A stretch of 64,000 nt of DNA from Bacteroidota bacterium (lineage in GTDB: Bacteria > Bacteroidota > Bacteroidia > Flavobacteriales > Flavobacteriaceae). How positions within the stretch are numbered: the first letter of the stretch is position 1; each line of letters starts with the position of its first letter. Shown in pieces: positions 50,001 through 57,357 of this stretch. The notes below the pieces were generated by a model that did not search any database, was not told where the DNA came from, and worked only from the letters and a program-made list of their open reading frames with translations. The DNA lies in NCBI GenBank assembly GCA_018335575.1, contig JAGXRT010000032.1:1-64000 (forward strand). The letters run 5' to 3'. The position numbers and the translations under genes were made by a program.

Positions 50001-50199
50001 TAAATATATTTCCTATGAAATTGATGACAAAAACTACCATTATGGCTTCAAACCACCATGCGTTGTAGATTAATTGTCTGGCGGTTTGCGTTCCAAAGTC
50101 ATTTTCAACAAAAGTTGCAACACCCATAGCTGTAGCAAAAACTACAAATAAAATTGCCATTAATTGGGTTGAATACAAAAAGTCAAGTATTTTTTTCAT
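47032..50199 (-). CDS. ccsBA: fused ResB-CcsA cytochrome c maturation protein (system II)
   Basis: 1055 aa. It transports heme and attaches it to apocytochromes c in the periplasm. The N-terminal ResB/CcsB part (about 1-470) has membrane helices near residues 10-30 and 50-70 and a large periplasmic domain; a helix near 440-460 closes it. A middle periplasmic region follows (about 500-760). The C-terminal CcsA part has helices and the heme-handling WWD motif WGRYWGWDAKETWAL at about 953-967. Fusion of the two system II proteins is known in epsilonproteobacteria and Bacteroidetes. It is close to the nos cytochrome c gene. Confidence 0.93.
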   Translation of the reverse strand: MKKILDFLYSTQLMAILFVVFATAMGVATFVENDFGTQTARQLIYNAWWFEAIMVVFVINFIGNIFTYKLYRKEKWINLMLHLSFIFIIAGAGITRYIGYEGIISIKEGESSNLLYSDGAYLQVSIDDGKDQKPTIFKRLLLSSATKNNVSINTNFKDQDVKIELVEYLPNLGERLEEGPVGDEYITFVEASQDGHRHDQNIKRGTYEQVHETTVGFDSPDDVDINFKLVDGKLRIVTKTGGTFTRMADQFQGKFEKDVEQDFELRSVYEMQLPAHEGHDHGAGVMRFIIAKPVFKATVKYVSMTKKQDNNNADMIVLDITTKNKTERVELIGGQYRTNEITNVKIDNLNFNLVYGARTYLLPFYVKLNDFQLENYPGSESAMSYASEVTVIDEEQNNTFDFRIFMNNILNYRGYRFFQSSYNITDTYEQTILSVNHDYWGTFVTYVGYTILYICLLLMVLLKNTRMGDLRRRLKDIELRKSKLLTIVLLLVSSLMFSQEHMHKLTDQQVDEMLKKSMVSKEHADKFARLIIQDAGGRMKPVNTFASELLRKVSKYDTYRGYTADQVLISLTIDPYAWFQAPIIYLERGNTKVREILGVGEEDKYATLGDFFNEMGQYKLQTLQEEANKKANRSKFEKDIVNIDKRVNLLYSALGGSILTILPIKDDKNNKWVTPLEVDRLNYTGKDTIAAQSFNLYAQSLNDAIVSKDYKTADQLLDGIFTIQKTFGAKVYPKEKQITYEILYNKYDIFKTLFSYYMYIGVFMFFVVLFQIFKNNRFVTNLIKVCTAIVVLFFIMHTLGLATRWYISGRAPWSNAYESVIFVAWATMLFGLIFGKKSPLTISSTAFLTAMMLMIAHWNWMDPEIANLPPVLNSYWLMIHVSVIVASYGPFALGMILGLICLVLMIFTTEKNKEKFDLTISELTTISEMALLVGLVLLTIGNFLGGQWANESWGRYWGWDAKETWALISIMVYAFVLHMRLVPGLKGRYAYNLATVLAFASILMTYFGVNFYLSGLHSYGSSDARITPSFIYYSIAVVAIISTFAYFQFKKYYKR

Positions 50200-50222
50200 T
50201 TATAACTGTATTAAAAGTTACA

Positions 50223-50230
50223 CAAAAATA
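50223..50230 (-). promoter_or_regulatory. -7 promoter element of ccsBA
   Basis: TATTTTTG on the - strand, a perfect TAnnTTTG match, 23 nt before the ATG at 50199. It lies back to back with a candidate tnaA promoter at 50288. Confidence 0.45.
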
Positions 50231-50287
50231 GACATATTATTTTAATCAAAACCTGCGTTTTATCATTTAATTGATACAATTTTTTGT

Positions 50288-50295
50288 TAATTTAG
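50288..50295 (+). promoter_or_regulatory. candidate -7 promoter element of tnaA
   Basis: TAATTTAG followed by CA, one mismatch from TAnnTTTG. It implies a leader of about 140 nt. No TnaC-like leader peptide with a tryptophan codon was found in that leader. Confidence 0.3.
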
Positions 50296-50443
50296 CAACA
50301 AATTAAGTGTAGAAAATTTGTTTACAAACTGTTTTTATATTGATGTTTATGTATTAATTAAAGAACGCGATTCGTTTCTTGCGTAAAATTAATACCAATT
50401 TATCTTTTATAAACATCTCATTAATAATTAATTACACTTACTT

Positions 50444-51820
50444 ATGAAATTACCTTATGCAGAGCCATTTAAAATTAAAATGGTTGAACCTATAAAAAAA
50501 TCCACTAAAGAGCAACGTTCGCAATGGATTAAAGAAGCAGACTACAATTTATTTAACTTAAGTTCTGACAAAGTTTTTATTGATTTATTAACCGATTCTG
50601 GTACAGGTGCCATGAGTCAGTTTCAATGGTCAGAAATGATGCTGGGTGATGAAAGTTATGCTGGTTCTTCGTCGTTTTTAAAATTAAAAGAAACCGTTCA
50701 AAGAATAACTGGATTCGAATATTTTTTACCTACTCACCAAGGTAGAGCAGCCGAAAATGTGTTGTTTTCTGCTTTGATAAAGGAAGGCGATATAGTTCCT
50801 GGCAATTCTCACTTTGATACCACCAAAGGTCATATTGAATATAGAAAAGCAAAAGCCATTGATTGTACCATAAAAGAAGCATTTGATACTGCGATACAAC
50901 ATCCGTTCAAAGGAAACATAGATGTTGATGCATTGGAAAAGGTATTTAAAAAATATCCTAATGAAAAAATTCCAATGGTCATCGTTACAATTACGTGTAA
51001 TACTGCTGGAGGACAACCTGTTTCTATGGAAAATATAAAAGCAGTGTCATCACTGTGTAAGCAGTACAAAATCCCTTTATACTTTGATGCTGCCCGTTTT
51101 GCAGAAAATGCTTACTTTATTAAAACTAGAGAAGACGGATATCAAAATAAAACCATCAAACAAATTGTTAAAGAATTCTTTTCCTACGGTGAAGGAATGA
51201 CCATTAGTGCCAAAAAAGATGGATTGGTGAATATGGGAGGTTTTATAGCATTGAATAATGAAGAGGTTTTTAAAAAAGCAACTGTTTTCAATATTATGTA
51301 CGAAGGATTCATAACTTATGGCGGTTTAAATGGGCGCGATATGGGTGCTTTAGCCGTTGGCTTGGATGAAGCTACAGAAGTTGATTATCTTGAAAGCAGG
51401 GTAGGGCAGGTAGCATTTTTAGGAAGTAAACTTGTTGAATATGGCATCCCTGTTCAGCAACCGTTTGGAGGTCATGCTATTTTTGTAGATGCAACTAAGT
51501 TTTTACCTAATATACCTAGAGAACAATACACTGCTCAAACCTTAGCGATAGAACTGTATATTGAAGGAGGAATTAGAGGCGTTGAAATTGGAACGATTTT
51601 AGCCGATAGAGATCCAGAAACCAGAGAAAACAGGTATCCTGCCTTAGAATCAGTTCGTTTAGCTATTCCGAGAAGAACGTATACTAACAACCATATGGAG
51701 TACATAGCTGCAGTTCTGAAAAATGTTTTTGATAAAAAATCAGAAATAACAACAGGATATAAAATAGTAGAAGAAGCACCAATTATGCGTCATTTTACAG
51801 TTAAGTTAGAGAAAATATAA
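50444..51820 (+). CDS. tnaA: tryptophanase (tryptophan indole-lyase)
   Basis: 458 aa, PLP enzyme splitting tryptophan into indole, pyruvate and ammonia. The PLP lysine is K258 in MTISAKKDGLVNMGG. Two residues separate it from tyrosine phenol-lyase. The FDTTKGH motif has Asp (D125) where phenol-lyase has Thr. GIRGVEIGTIL has Ile where phenol-lyase has Arg. Both match tryptophanase. The terminal MRHFTVKLEKI is typical. It is a single gene divergent from ccsBA and followed by a terminator-like hairpin. No TnaB permease is adjacent. Confidence 0.93.
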   Translation: MKLPYAEPFKIKMVEPIKKSTKEQRSQWIKEADYNLFNLSSDKVFIDLLTDSGTGAMSQFQWSEMMLGDESYAGSSSFLKLKETVQRITGFEYFLPTHQGRAAENVLFSALIKEGDIVPGNSHFDTTKGHIEYRKAKAIDCTIKEAFDTAIQHPFKGNIDVDALEKVFKKYPNEKIPMVIVTITCNTAGGQPVSMENIKAVSSLCKQYKIPLYFDAARFAENAYFIKTREDGYQNKTIKQIVKEFFSYGEGMTISAKKDGLVNMGGFIALNNEEVFKKATVFNIMYEGFITYGGLNGRDMGALAVGLDEATEVDYLESRVGQVAFLGSKLVEYGIPVQQPFGGHAIFVDATKFLPNIPREQYTAQTLAIELYIEGGIRGVEIGTILADRDPETRENRYPALESVRLAIPRRTYTNNHMEYIAAVLKNVFDKKSEITTGYKIVEEAPIMRHFTVKLEKI

Positions 51821-51826
51821 GTACCT

Positions 51827-51870
51827 AAACAGTAGTTTCGTTTGACAAAACTAAAAGCTACTGTTTATTT
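51827..51870 (+). terminator. terminator-like hairpin after tnaA
   Basis: AAACAGTAG (51827-51835) pairs with CTACTGTTT (51858-51866) across a 22-nt loop that can itself pair (AGTTT with AAACT), followed by ATTTTTTATTT. The long loop lowers confidence. Confidence 0.6.
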
Positions 51871-51918
51871 TTTATTTAAAATAAAAGATAAAAAGGTCTT
51901 AATATAAATATATTTATT

Positions 51919-51926
51919 TATATTTG
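51919..51926 (+). promoter_or_regulatory. -7 promoter element of the nos operon
   Basis: TATATTTG matches TAnnTTTG, 23 nt before the fasciclin-gene ATG. The upstream sequence is pure AT and shows neither an FNR-type TTGAT-N4-ATCAA box nor a -33 TTG at normal spacing. Confidence 0.4.
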
Positions 51927-51949
51927 AACATTATAACTAAATCAACTTT

Positions 51950-52522
51950 ATGAAAAATTTGTTTAATTTGATTAAAATACTTACTATCTTAGTAGTGTTT
52001 GTTTTCTTTTCTTGTCAAGGTGACAAAAAAAGTGAAGAGTCTCAGTCTAAATCTGAAAGCACATCAGAATCTAATAAAGGTCAAGCTTTTATTGAAGATG
52101 AATCAACAACTCCCAATGTATTAAAAATAGCAATTGGTTCTAAAGACCATTCAACTTTAGTGGCAGCTGTACAGGCGGCACAATTAGAGAATGTGTTAGT
52201 AAATGCAGGGCCTTTAACTGTTTTTGCACCTACCAATGAAGCATTTGATAAATTACCTGCCGGAACGGTTGAAGGATTACTTAAGCCTGAAAGTAAGGAG
52301 GCGTTAGCTAATATTATTAAGTATCATGCTACTCCTGGTAACTTATCAAAAGAGATGATAGGTAAATTTAAAAAATTAGGACAAGCTAACAATCAAGATG
52401 TACAAGTTGAAGTTAAAGACGGAGAAGTTTTTGTAGGAGGTGCTAAAATTATAGCAAGTGTACCGGCAAGTAATGGAATTGTACATGTAGTTGACAACGT
52501 TTTACTACCTCCTTCGAAATAA
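51950..52522 (+). CDS. fasciclin (FAS1) domain lipoprotein, first gene of the nos operon
   Basis: 190 aa. Lipoprotein signal with Cys22 (VFVFFSCQGDKKSEE), then a Ser/Glu-rich linker. One FAS1 domain spans about 65-190 (STLVAAVQAAQLENVLVNAGPLTVFAPTNEAFDKLPAGTVEGLL ... ANIIKYHATPG ... NGIVHVVDNVLLPP). FAS1 domains mediate protein or surface contacts. Its place 30 nt ahead of a cytochrome c and nosZ suggests an accessory to N2O reductase, perhaps in docking or assembly; that is inference from position. Confidence 0.88.
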   Translation: MKNLFNLIKILTILVVFVFFSCQGDKKSEESQSKSESTSESNKGQAFIEDESTTPNVLKIAIGSKDHSTLVAAVQAAQLENVLVNAGPLTVFAPTNEAFDKLPAGTVEGLLKPESKEALANIIKYHATPGNLSKEMIGKFKKLGQANNQDVQVEVKDGEVFVGGAKIIASVPASNGIVHVVDNVLLPPSK

Positions 52523-52552
52523 ATTAATAATTTAATAAATTAAATATAGTAT

Positions 52553-53011
52553 ATGAAATTAAATGTTTTAGTCTTGTTATTATCAGTTTTGTTTATAACA
52601 AGTTGCGGAAATTCTGATAAAAAAAGTAATGATAAAGCCGGATCAGCTGACTCTGAAAAAAAAGTATTTGATAATCCATTGGATGATAAAGGAATTGGTC
52701 CTGTAACAAGTTTAGTGTTACCAGCAGAAATAGATGAAGCTTTGGCTGCAAAAGGTAAAGAAATATATAAAGCGAAATGTTCTGCCTGTCATAAGGAAAC
52801 TGAGCGGTTTATTGGTCCGGCTCCAGTGGGTATTTTTGAAAGAAGATCACCTGAGTGGATTATGAACATGATTTTAAATCCAGAAGTAATGGTCAAAGAA
52901 AATGAGGCTGCTAAAAAATTATTGGCAGAGTATGTGGCCCCTATGGCAAATCAAAATTTAACTGAAGAAGAGGCAAGAGCAGTTTTAGAGTATTTCAGAA
53001 CAATTAAATAG
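52553..53011 (+). CDS. cytochrome c lipoprotein of the nos operon
   Basis: 152 aa. Lipobox Cys18 (LFITSCGNSDKK), a charged linker, then one class I heme motif C76-S-A-C79-H80 (KAKCSACHKETERFIGPAP) with a likely distal Met131 in YVAPMANQNLTEEEARAVLEYFRTIK. As a membrane-anchored monoheme cytochrome, it is the probable electron donor to NosZ in an organism whose nos cluster lacks NosR. It lies between the FAS1 gene and nosZ, 22 nt before nosZ. Heme attachment would need CcsBA, which is encoded 2.4 kb away. Confidence 0.9.
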   Translation: MKLNVLVLLLSVLFITSCGNSDKKSNDKAGSADSEKKVFDNPLDDKGIGPVTSLVLPAEIDEALAAKGKEIYKAKCSACHKETERFIGPAPVGIFERRSPEWIMNMILNPEVMVKENEAAKKLLAEYVAPMANQNLTEEEARAVLEYFRTIK

Positions 53012-53033
53012 AACTTAACCAAACTTAAATACA

Positions 53034-54989
53034 ATGAAAACAATTTTAAAATCTACATTTATTCTTCTTGCATTTGCTGTAATTTTTTCAAGTTGTGGTA
53101 AAAGCGAAAAACAATCAGATGGGATATTAGCTTCCAATGCAGCCGAAAAGGTTTATGTTAAACCTGGTGAATTAGATGAATACTACGCTTTTGTGTCTGG
53201 TGGATTTAGTGGTCAATTAACCGTTTATGGTCTTCCTTCAGGGAGATTGCTGAAAGTAATACCCGTTTTTTCTGTTGATGCAGAAAAAGGATGGGGATTT
53301 AATGAAGAAACTAAACCGATGCTAAACACTTCTCATGGATTTATCCCTTGGGATGACTCGCACCACCCTGATATTTCTCAAACTGTTGGAGAAGTTGACG
53401 GTCGTTGGGTTTTTATCAATGGAAATAATACACCACGTATTGCTAAAATTGATTTAACAACCTTTGAAACAACTGAAATTATAGAGTTGCCAAACAGTGC
53501 AGGAAATCACAGTTCATCATTTGTTACCGAAAATACTGAATATATAGTTGCAGGAACACGTTTTTCAGTTCCTGTTCCACAAAAAGATATGCCAATAAAA
53601 GAATATAAAGGAAACTTTAAAGGAGCTTTATCGTTTATCAGTGTTGAGCCTACTCACGGTAAGATGAATTTAGAATTCCAGATTTTAATGCCAGGATTTA
53701 ACTATGATTTAGCCCATCCTGGAAGAGGAAATTCACATGGCTGGTTCTTCTTTACAACCTATAACACAGAAGAAGCAAATACACTACTTGAAGTGAATGC
53801 TTCGCAAAATGATAAAGACTTTATAGCTGCTGTTAATTGGAAAAAAGCAGAGGAGTACATTAAAGCAGGAAAAGGTAAGAAAATGCCAACAAATTATGCA
53901 CACAATGTATACGATGAAGAAACTCATATGGCTACTTCTACCATGAAAAAGGAAGTTTTAGTGTTAGATCCATCAGAATTGCCAGGATTGGTTTATTTCT
54001 TACCTACACCAAAATCACCACACGGTTGTGATGTTGATCCTTCAGGTGAGTATATTGTTGGATCTGGTAAATTATCTGCTAACTTAACAGTACACTCTTT
54101 TAGTAAAATGTTAAAAGCTATCGAAGGAAAGAAATTTGCTACTTCATTGTATAACATTCCAGTTATTAATGCAGAAGATATTCAGGCCGGAGTAGTACAA
54201 CAAGCCGGATTAGGCCCACTTCATACGGAGTTTGATGATAAAGGAAATGCCTATACAACCTTTTTTATAACTTCTGAAGTTGTAAAATGGAAATTAGGAA
54301 CCTGGGATGTAGTTGATAGAAAACCAACGTATTATTCAGTAGGTCACTTAATGATTCCTGGCGGAAACTCAAGAAAACCATCTGGAAAATATTTATTGGC
54401 AATGAATAAGATTACGAAAGACCGTTATCTGCCAACAGGGCCAGAAGTTACACAATCGGCTCAATTATTTGATATCAGTGGTGAAAAAATGGAATTGTTA
54501 TTAGATTTTCCAACCGTTGGAGAGCCGCATTACGCTGCTGGAATTAGTGCTGATAAGGTTATTAAGAATTCTAAAAAATACTATGATCTAAGTAAAAACA
54601 AACATCCTTATGTTGTAAAATCTGAAGCAGAAACTAAAGTTGTGCGTAACGGAAAAGAAGTGCATGTTTATATGACATCTATTAGAAGCCACTTTGCTCC
54701 TGATAATATTGAAGGAATAAAAGTTGGCGATAGAGTGTATTTCCATGTAACTAATTTAGAACAAGATTACGATGTGCCACATGGTTTTGCTATAATTGGC
54801 GCTAATAATGCAGAATTGTTAATTATGCCTGGTCAAACTGAAACTTTAGTATGGGAACCTAAACAAGTTGGAGTATGGCCGTTTTATTGTTCCGATTTTT
54901 GTTCAGCATTACACCAAGAAATGCAAGGATATGTTAGAGTCTCACCTGCAAATTCTGCAATTGAACTAAAATGGTCCATTGGAGAATAA
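53034..54989 (+). CDS. nosZ: nitrous oxide reductase, clade II (Sec-type), apparent lipoprotein
   Basis: 651 aa, reduces N2O to N2, the last step of denitrification. The N-terminus (MKTILKSTFILLAFAVIFSSC21GKSEK) is Sec-type with a lipobox-like cysteine and no twin arginine, which places it in clade II. The seven-bladed propeller region contains the CuZ-type histidine pair in WDDSHHPDIS and further conserved His (NSHGWFFFTTYN, SPHGCDVDPSGEYI, LGPLHTEFDDKGNAYTT). The C-terminal cupredoxin has the CuA motif C619-SDF-C623-SAL-H627-QE-M630. All expected copper ligands are visible. Confidence 0.97.
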   Translation: MKTILKSTFILLAFAVIFSSCGKSEKQSDGILASNAAEKVYVKPGELDEYYAFVSGGFSGQLTVYGLPSGRLLKVIPVFSVDAEKGWGFNEETKPMLNTSHGFIPWDDSHHPDISQTVGEVDGRWVFINGNNTPRIAKIDLTTFETTEIIELPNSAGNHSSSFVTENTEYIVAGTRFSVPVPQKDMPIKEYKGNFKGALSFISVEPTHGKMNLEFQILMPGFNYDLAHPGRGNSHGWFFFTTYNTEEANTLLEVNASQNDKDFIAAVNWKKAEEYIKAGKGKKMPTNYAHNVYDEETHMATSTMKKEVLVLDPSELPGLVYFLPTPKSPHGCDVDPSGEYIVGSGKLSANLTVHSFSKMLKAIEGKKFATSLYNIPVINAEDIQAGVVQQAGLGPLHTEFDDKGNAYTTFFITSEVVKWKLGTWDVVDRKPTYYSVGHLMIPGGNSRKPSGKYLLAMNKITKDRYLPTGPEVTQSAQLFDISGEKMELLLDFPTVGEPHYAAGISADKVIKNSKKYYDLSKNKHPYVVKSEAETKVVRNGKEVHVYMTSIRSHFAPDNIEGIKVGDRVYFHVTNLEQDYDVPHGFAIIGANNAELLIMPGQTETLVWEPKQVGVWPFYCSDFCSALHQEMQGYVRVSPANSAIELKWSIGE

Positions 54990-55032
54990 GTATAAGTTCA
55001 TTTTAATTTCAATTATAATAATTTCGTCTGAA

Positions 55033-55064
55033 AAAAGTGGGTAGCTTAGTACTATCCACTTTTT
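55033..55064 (+). terminator. strong terminator between nosZ and the downstream nos genes
   Basis: AAAAGTGGGTAG pairs with CTATCCACTTTT (12 bp with one G-U) around a 7-nt loop, followed by TTATT, 43 nt after the nosZ stop. It divides the cluster into a structural half and an assembly half. Confidence 0.82.
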
Positions 55065-55082
55065 ATTAAAGACACTAAGCAA

Positions 55083-55098
55083 AGTAACATTTGTTACT
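55083..55098 (+). promoter_or_regulatory. dyad AGTAACA-TT-TGTTACT upstream of the nos assembly genes
   Basis: A perfect 7-bp inverted repeat with a 2-bp centre, 17 nt before the next ATG. Its GTA-N8-TAC layout resembles sites of CRP/FNR-superfamily regulators. No second copy was seen near 51950. The proximity to the start codon would suit repression or a site overlapping a promoter. Confidence 0.45.
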
Positions 55099-55115
55099 AA
55101 AAAAATAACTTCAAA

Positions 55116-55682
55116 ATGAAAAAATCAAAATTAGTAATGATAGTAGGAGCATTGCTTACCTTAGCTTTATTTGTTTTTCCCTTGTGGAATATAACCTTAG
55201 AAGCTCCGCAATATCCTGAACCTTTGGGTATGGACATTTGGATAACTAAAATTACAGATCACAATCCACACGATATAAAAAACATTAATTTAATGAATCA
55301 TTATATCGGAATGCGCGATGTTCCAACAGATTTACCTGAATTTAAAATATTCCCTATCGTAATTCTTGTTATGGCATTTTTAGGTGTAATAGTTGGGTTA
55401 ATTGGCAATAAGAAACTTTATCTTTCTTGGGGAATACTAATGATTTTACTTGGTTTAGCTGGCATGTACGATTTTTATCTTTGGTTGTATGATTATGGAC
55501 ACAATTTAAGTCCGCATGCAGCAATTAAAATTCCAGGTCAAGGATATATGCCACCATTACTTGGGTCAAAATCCATATTAAATTTTAATGCAATTTCATT
55601 GCCAATGACAGGAGCATACTTTTTGTTTGCTGGAATTGGAATGTCATTTTTGTCCTATTTTATGGCAAAAAAAGAATTATAA
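55116..55682 (+). CDS. four-helix membrane protein of the nos cluster, function unknown
   Basis: 188 aa with four predicted membrane helices (about 6-25, 78-97, 101-122, 160-183). The loops are rich in Met, His and Pro (PLGMDIWITKITDHNPHDIKNINLMNHYIGM; YDYGHNLSPHAAIKIPGQGYMPP). It lies between nosZ and nosL, where other clade II clusters also carry an integral membrane protein (nosB-like); whether it is homologous cannot be decided by eye. A role in copper handling or electron transfer to NosZ is plausible. Gap of 12 nt before nosL. Confidence 0.75.
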   Translation: MKKSKLVMIVGALLTLALFVFPLWNITLEAPQYPEPLGMDIWITKITDHNPHDIKNINLMNHYIGMRDVPTDLPEFKIFPIVILVMAFLGVIVGLIGNKKLYLSWGILMILLGLAGMYDFYLWLYDYGHNLSPHAAIKIPGQGYMPPLLGSKSILNFNAISLPMTGAYFLFAGIGMSFLSYFMAKKEL

Positions 55683-55694
55683 TAAAGATACTAT

Positions 55695-56132
55695 ATGAGA
55701 CGATTTGTAATTTTATGCTGTGCAATGCTATTCTTTTCATCTTGCAAAGTAGAACCTAAAGAAATTGACTTTGGTTACGATGTGTGTCATTTCTGTAAAA
55801 TGACTATAGTTGATAAGCCGTTCGCTGCTGAAGTTGTAAATTCTAAAGGAAAGGCATTTATGTACGATGCCATAGAATGCATGGTAAATAACAATTTGAA
55901 TGAACATATAGATGCGTCACTGTTTTTAGTATTTGATTATACTAATTATAATGAATTTATAAATGCTAAAGAGTCATATTTTGTGATAAGTGAAACTATT
56001 AAAAGCCCGATGGGTGAAAATTTAGCGGCCTTTAAAGAAAAATTTTCTGCTGAAAAATTTATAAATGTAAATAAAGGAAAGATGTTTAATTGGGAGGAGT
56101 TAAATGCCTATTTTAAAAAGTATGCAAAATAA
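55695..56132 (+). CDS. nosL: NosL copper-binding lipoprotein
   Basis: 145 aa. Lipobox Cys17 (CAMLFFSSCKVEPKE), then the NosL copper motif C31-HF-C34-K-M36 (DVCHFCKMTIVDKPFAAEVV) and the conserved FMYDAIECMVNN. NosL delivers Cu(I) to apo-NosZ. Its 3' end overlaps the nosD gene, so the two are coupled. Confidence 0.95.
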   Translation: MRRFVILCCAMLFFSSCKVEPKEIDFGYDVCHFCKMTIVDKPFAAEVVNSKGKAFMYDAIECMVNNNLNEHIDASLFLVFDYTNYNEFINAKESYFVISETIKSPMGENLAAFKEKFSAEKFINVNKGKMFNWEELNAYFKKYAK

Positions 56133-57357
56133 ACTTACAGTTTTAATTTTTCTGATTATTTCAACAATATCAGTTCATGCATCAACTATTGAAGTGTGTA
56201 ATAGTTGTAAATTTAAATCGATAAAAACTGCAATTGAGTATGCAAAACCTTTTGATACTATTATTGTACAAAACGGTATTTATCCTACAACAAACATAAT
56301 TATACAAAAACCTTTAACTATTATTGGTAAAGCTATGCCAACGCTCGATGGCTTGTTAAAGGGAGATATATTTAAAATTCAGGCTAACGAAGTAACAATT
56401 AAAGGATTCAATATTATAAACGTTGGAAAAGATTTTGCCAACAGTAATACTGCTATTAGAATTCAAAAAAGTAAGAATTTTAACATTTCAAACAATCAAT
56501 TTAAAAATGTTTTATACGCAATTTATCTTGAAAAATCATCTCACGGAAAAGTAGTAAATAATAAAATTTTTGGCAATGCAGTGTCCGAAATAAACTCTGG
56601 AAATGGCATTCACATTTGGGACAGTAGTAATGTGCAAATAACCAATAACTATATAGAAAAAGTTAGAGATGGCATTTATTTAGAATTTGCAAAAAACTGT
56701 ACGATAGCTAAAAATATCAGTACCCAGAATTTAAGATACGGACTTCATTTTATGTTTTCTAACAATAATGTTTATACACACAATAAATTTATCAATAATG
56801 GAGCTGGTGTTGCAGTAATGTTTTCAAAAAAAATTGACATGCATCACAATGTATTTATGAAAAACTGGGGATCGGCTTCTTATGGCTTACTACTGAAAGA
56901 AATTAATGACGCCGATATTAAAAACAATATTTTTGAAGAAAACACCATTGCTATTAACGTAGAAGGGTCTAACAGAATCAACTACAGTAAAAACAATTTT
57001 ATTAGAAATGGCTGGGCTTTAAAAGTACGCGGAGCCTGTTATAATAATATTTTTGAGTCTAATAATTTTATCAGCAATTCATTTGATGTCTCATGGAATA
57101 CAAAAATGAACGATAATAAGTTTTCAAATAACTTTTGGAGTGCATATGCAGGTTACGATATAGATAAAGATGGTGTTGGTGATGTGCCTTACAGACCAGT
57201 AAAATTATTTTCATATATTGTGAATAAAACTCCTGAAACCATAATTTTATTAAGAAGTTTATTTATAAATTTAATTGATTTTTCTGAAAAAGTTACTCCA
57301 GTCTTTACCCCCGATTTTTTAATTGATAATCAGCCTAAAATGAAACCTGTATTATGA
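56122..57357 (+). CDS. nosD: NosD periplasmic copper-centre maturation protein
   Basis: 411 aa from ATG 56122 (MQNKLTVLIFLIISTISVHAS), which gives a clean signal peptide. The ORF track starts 6 codons earlier, at 56104. Right-handed parallel beta-helix (CASH/pectate-lyase-like repeats): NITNNYIEKVRDGIYLEFAKNCTIAKN, YGLHFMFSNNNVYTHNKFINN, YGLLLKEINDADIKNNIFEEN, and the C-terminal AYAGYDIDKDGVGDVPYRPVKLFSYIV. It works with the NosFY ABC transporter in building the CuZ sulfide centre. Overlaps nosL upstream and nosF downstream. Confidence 0.96.
   Translation: MQNKLTVLIFLIISTISVHASTIEVCNSCKFKSIKTAIEYAKPFDTIIVQNGIYPTTNIIIQKPLTIIGKAMPTLDGLLKGDIFKIQANEVTIKGFNIINVGKDFANSNTAIRIQKSKNFNISNNQFKNVLYAIYLEKSSHGKVVNNKIFGNAVSEINSGNGIHIWDSSNVQITNNYIEKVRDGIYLEFAKNCTIAKNISTQNLRYGLHFMFSNNNVYTHNKFINNGAGVAVMFSKKIDMHHNVFMKNWGSASYGLLLKEINDADIKNNIFEENTIAINVEGSNRINYSKNNFIRNGWALKVRGACYNNIFESNNFISNSFDVSWNTKMNDNKFSNNFWSAYAGYDIDKDGVGDVPYRPVKLFSYIVNKTPETIILLRSLFINLIDFSEKVTPVFTPDFLIDNQPKMKPVL

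Noticed and set aside
50444-51820. Tyrosine phenol-lyase instead of tryptophanase
   Set aside because: The FDTT aspartate and GIRGVEIG isoleucine are the tryptophanase residues at the two discriminating positions.
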